From Paludibacter sp. (GTDB taxonomy: Bacteria > Bacteroidota > Bacteroidia > Bacteroidales > Paludibacteraceae), in contig JAGPIU010000046.1 of the NCBI GenBank assembly GCA_018054805.1, positions 1 to 7,196 of the forward strand: a stretch of 7,196 bases of DNA. Reading direction: 5' to 3'. The notes beneath the pieces are model-generated. The model did not search any database. It worked only from the letters and a program-made list of their open reading frames with translations, and had not been told where the DNA came from. Below are positions 4,897 through 7,196 of this stretch, piece by piece. The stretch's first letter is position 1. The number at the start of each line of letters is the position of its first letter. The translations under genes and the position numbers were made by a program.

Positions 4897-4972
4897 ACAA
4901 TTCATCTTTTTGAAATCGGGTGCAAAGTTAAGGCTTTTTAAGTAAAAGTGTACCCGGCAAAAGATGAATTGT
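4897..4972. repeat. Nested inverted repeat enclosing the sulP promoter and abutting its start codon
   Basis: The arms ACAATTCATCTTTT (4897-4910) and AAAAGATGAATTGT (4959-4972) are perfect 14-bp inverted copies 48 bases apart. Inside them CGGGTGCA (4917-4924) pairs with TGTACCCG (4949-4956) with one G-U, and inside that CTTTT (4934-4938) pairs with AAAAG (4944-4948). One outer arm ends a single base from the sulP ATG; the other lies upstream of the predicted promoter. Neither strand has a T-run after the arms, so it is not a standard terminator. Confidence 0.8.
4923..4930 (-). promoter_or_regulatory. -7 box of the probable sulP promoter
   Basis: On the minus strand this reads TAACTTTG, an exact TAnnTTTG match, with expected transcription start near 4917 and a leader of about 20 bases. 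No TTTG lies at the ideal 19-21-base distance; the nearest upstream TTTG, which overlaps the outer repeat arm, is 27 bases away. The weak -33 suggests dependence on an activator or low basal activity. Confidence 0.45.
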
Positions 4973-4997
4973 CTCGTTTTGTTGTTTTTTAGAATGA

Positions 4998-7196
4998 TTA
5001 CAGCTTCCAGCTAAGACCCACGGACCATGTACGACCATTGTTGTAAACCTTGTTGCGCAATATGGCCGATTTGTTTTCGCCGTTTTTTACATATTCGTAA
5101 GTTTGTTGTGTCACATAGTTCTGTGCAAGCAAATCCTTTATGCCAAATTTCAGTTCAATGTGATTTCCGATTTTTTTATTGAACGAAAAATCGAGTACAT
5201 GTCGTGGCATCTCGTAAATGTCGGGAATGACAACCTGCGACTGATTGAGTTGTGCTGCCACCATAATGCGTTTGCCCATAGTGTTGTACATAATCGATGA
5301 CGAAATTCCCGCTTTGTCGTTTTGATAAAACAATGATGCATTTAGTACATAAGGCGATTGTCCCTGAAGTGGTCGTGCGCGTTCGGTTTCGGTGTTTTCA
5401 AATTCCACATTACTAAAAATGTATGATGCGTTGATGCTGGCACTGAAATTTTTAAGTCCAATGAGTTTTTCCAGAGAACGTTTCAGTTCCAGCTCCAAAC
5501 CATAATTGACTGCGGCTTTTGCATTGTCGAACGAAAATTCGCTCGTGCCCACATTTACCATTTCAATCGGGTTTTGGAAGTGTTTGAAAAAGGCTGCTAA
5601 TGTAAAGGTTTCGTTTGGTGTGGGATAATGTTCGAATCGAAAATCGACATTCTGAATAGAAGCATCTTTTAGATTCGGATTTCCGCGTACAGAGAATTTC
5701 TCGGTAAAGTCATAATAACTCAATGGAGAAACTTCGCGAAATTCGGGACGATTGATGGTTTGCGCATAAGCCAGACGAAGCAGATTTTTCTCATTCAGAT
5801 TAAAACTACTGTTGAACGATGGAAAGAAATTCAGATTGGGTTCATCTACTTTCACCGGCGAACTTACATTATAATATCCCTGAAGCTGTAAGCGGTTGTA
5901 CTCAGCTCTTACACCACCGTTCAAATTGAATCTTCCGAGTGGAAGAGAGATGCTCAGATATCCGGCCGAGAGTAATGCTGAAGCCTGATAACTGTTGGCA
6001 ATGTTCGTTTGTTCGTCGATGCTGAGCACTTTGTTTGCTCCCAGATAAGGTTCGGTGAAAAGCGTTTCGAAATCAATCGCATTCACTTCCGAATCAGAAA
6101 ACGGTCCGTAGGCTTTGCGGTACGTAATGCTTCGCTCGGCAAAATTACGGGTTTTGTATTCGTTGTAAAGTCCTGTTTTCAGGGTGCTGGAAATATCGCC
6201 AAGCAATAACTTGTGTTCGTAATTAAGCGCTGCGGTGGCTACATGTTCGTGGTTTGTCATGTATAGTCGTCCCAACTCGTTGATGCTGGGAACGTCGGGC
6301 AGTGCATATTCGTACACTCCTGCAGCATTTTGTTTCATGCTGCGATTCTGGCGATCAGGCTCAATACGGTTAGCATAAGCGTAGCCCAGATTCCAGTCGA
6401 GTTTGCGGTCGTCGCTGTTTTGCAGTTTGTGATTTCCGCTTATTTGTCCTGAGTAAGTGGTTCGGGCCGAATACTGATTGCTGTAATAAATGAAATTTCC
6501 CTGACGGTTATTATTCCAGCCTTCGGTAATGGCAGATTTGTCCACTCCCAACTGATTGAAGATGTTTTTAAATTCAAGCCGGGTTCCATTGGTGGTTTGG
6601 TAAGCCCAGTTGTGCATCAGTCCCAGTTTGAAATCGCGACTATAAATATCGGCCAGATATTCGTACATGGGAGTTGCTGTTTCTGTATCAGCGTCGTAGC
6701 GTTCGTACATGTTGTTGGTCATGTTGTTGCGTGTGCTGTACGAATTGCTGTAATTGAGCGAAGTAATGGTCCCGAGTTTAGCGCCTCCATCGAGGTTCCA
6801 TTTGCGTCCAATACCAAAACCGAGTTTCTGATTGGGTAAGGCCATCGTTTTTTGTGCTATCCAGCGGTTGCTGAGTTGTAGTGCATAAGCATCGCGTTGA
6901 GTGGGATTCACACCGTTGAGACTTTTTGGAAAACTCTTGGGTGTATTGCGCGAAGCTGCGCCCAAACCAAATAAATCGGCTGTTTGGAAAGGAAGGAAAT
7001 AAGCATCGCCAAAAGTAGTTTGGTCGTTGTAGGCAGCTCCGTATTCGGCATTTACAAAATTTTCATCCGGAATATTTTTAGTGGAAATTTTTATAAATCC
7101 TCCGGTAGCTTCGGCCGAAAGCTCAGGCGATCCGCTTTTGTATATCAATAAATTATCTATCATGTTGCTCGGAATGGCGTCGAAAGAAAAAGCTTT
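4998..7196 (-). CDS. TonB-dependent outer-membrane receptor (N-terminus beyond the window)
   Basis: This is a TonB-energised outer-membrane beta-barrel importer or SusC-like relative; 732 residues are visible. The frame is open to the window edge (residues KAFSFDAIPSN precede the ATG at 7163), so that ATG is internal and the signal peptide, TonB box and any carboxypeptidase-like N-terminal domain lie outside. Numbering from the edge, the end of the plug domain is seen at 5-43: FDAIPSNMIDNLLIYKS, then EATGGFIKISTKNIP. The rest is barrel: alternating aromatic/polar strands, an AYAQTINRPEFREVSPL strand-turn near 475 and RGNPNLKD near 502, both typical of Bacteroidota receptors, and a final strand NNGRTWSVGLSWKL. 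The substrate cannot be deduced, and no SusD-like partner lies downstream; upstream is not visible. The stop is 102 bases before the sulP start, with no clear terminator between them, so read-through into sulP is possible. Confidence 0.92.
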   Translation of the reverse strand, partial: KAFSFDAIPSNMIDNLLIYKSGSPELSAEATGGFIKISTKNIPDENFVNAEYGAAYNDQTTFGDAYFLPFQTADLFGLGAASRNTPKSFPKSLNGVNPTQRDAYALQLSNRWIAQKTMALPNQKLGFGIGRKWNLDGGAKLGTITSLNYSNSYSTRNNMTNNMYERYDADTETATPMYEYLADIYSRDFKLGLMHNWAYQTTNGTRLEFKNIFNQLGVDKSAITEGWNNNRQGNFIYYSNQYSARTTYSGQISGNHKLQNSDDRKLDWNLGYAYANRIEPDRQNRSMKQNAAGVYEYALPDVPSINELGRLYMTNHEHVATAALNYEHKLLLGDISSTLKTGLYNEYKTRNFAERSITYRKAYGPFSDSEVNAIDFETLFTEPYLGANKVLSIDEQTNIANSYQASALLSAGYLSISLPLGRFNLNGGVRAEYNRLQLQGYYNVSSPVKVDEPNLNFFPSFNSSFNLNEKNLLRLAYAQTINRPEFREVSPLSYYDFTEKFSVRGNPNLKDASIQNVDFRFEHYPTPNETFTLAAFFKHFQNPIEMVNVGTSEFSFDNAKAAVNYGLELELKRSLEKLIGLKNFSASINASYIFSNVEFENTETERARPLQGQSPYVLNASLFYQNDKAGISSSIMYNTMGKRIMVAAQLNQSQVVIPDIYEMPRHVLDFSFNKKIGNHIELKFGIKDLLAQNYVTQQTYEYVKNGENKSAILRNKVYNNGRTWSVGLSWKL

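Noticed and set aside
7161..7163. ATG at 7163 as the start of the TonB receptor
   Set aside because: The frame stays open to the window edge, and the preceding residues (FDAIPSN) belong to the conserved plug domain, so the gene begins outside the window.

Overview
The window looks like chromosomal DNA from a member of the Bacteroidota. The reasons are: promoter-like sequences of the Bacteroidota type (TTTG near -33 and TAnnTTTG near -7) rather than TTGACA/TATAAT; a large TonB-dependent receptor; a RecQ with a family-atypical domain order; a greA-HIT gene pair; moderately AT-rich genes with very AT-rich spacers; and few Shine-Dalgarno sequences (greA is the exception). I see no insertion sequence, CRISPR array, tRNA, rRNA or phage gene, so this reads as ordinary core and semi-core chromosome. 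The unusual content is in the spacers.

Layout. 2-1189 (+) is the C-terminal part of a RecQ-type helicase whose start lies before the window. 1190-1650 is a 460-base AT-rich spacer. It holds a hairpin (1291-1320), a promoter-like element (1464-1495) and a strong terminator-like hairpin (1549-1582), which together outline a candidate small RNA of about 80 nt. 1651-2055 (+) encodes a 134-residue single-pass membrane protein of unknown function with its own promoter-like box. 2056-2247 is the greA leader: iterated GTTTT boxes, a good promoter (2109-2139), then a terminator-like hairpin (2164-2197) only about 20 nt after the expected start of transcription. greA (2248-2718, +) and a HIT-family nucleotide hydrolase or transferase (2753-3136, +) follow as an apparent operon, closed by a near-ideal bidirectional terminator (3164-3208). 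On the minus strand are a SulP-family anion transporter with a C-terminal STAS domain (3225-4895) and, upstream of it in the same direction, a TonB-dependent outer-membrane receptor (4998-7196) whose N-terminus lies beyond the window. The 102-base gap between these two contains a large nested inverted repeat that surrounds the likely sulP promoter and ends one base before the sulP start codon.

How the parts fit. GreA rescues backtracked RNA polymerase, and the HIT protein probably handles nucleotide conjugates or nucleoside phosphoramidates. Their co-transcription is a familiar Bacteroidota arrangement rather than a known pathway. SulP (inner membrane) and the TonB receptor (outer membrane) could serve uptake of one nutrient, but nothing in the sequence proves a shared substrate. 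The most interesting signals are regulatory: two successive promoter-then-early-terminator cassettes (the candidate sRNA and the greA leader), and the fold-back repeat before sulP. No previously undescribed multi-gene system is evident.
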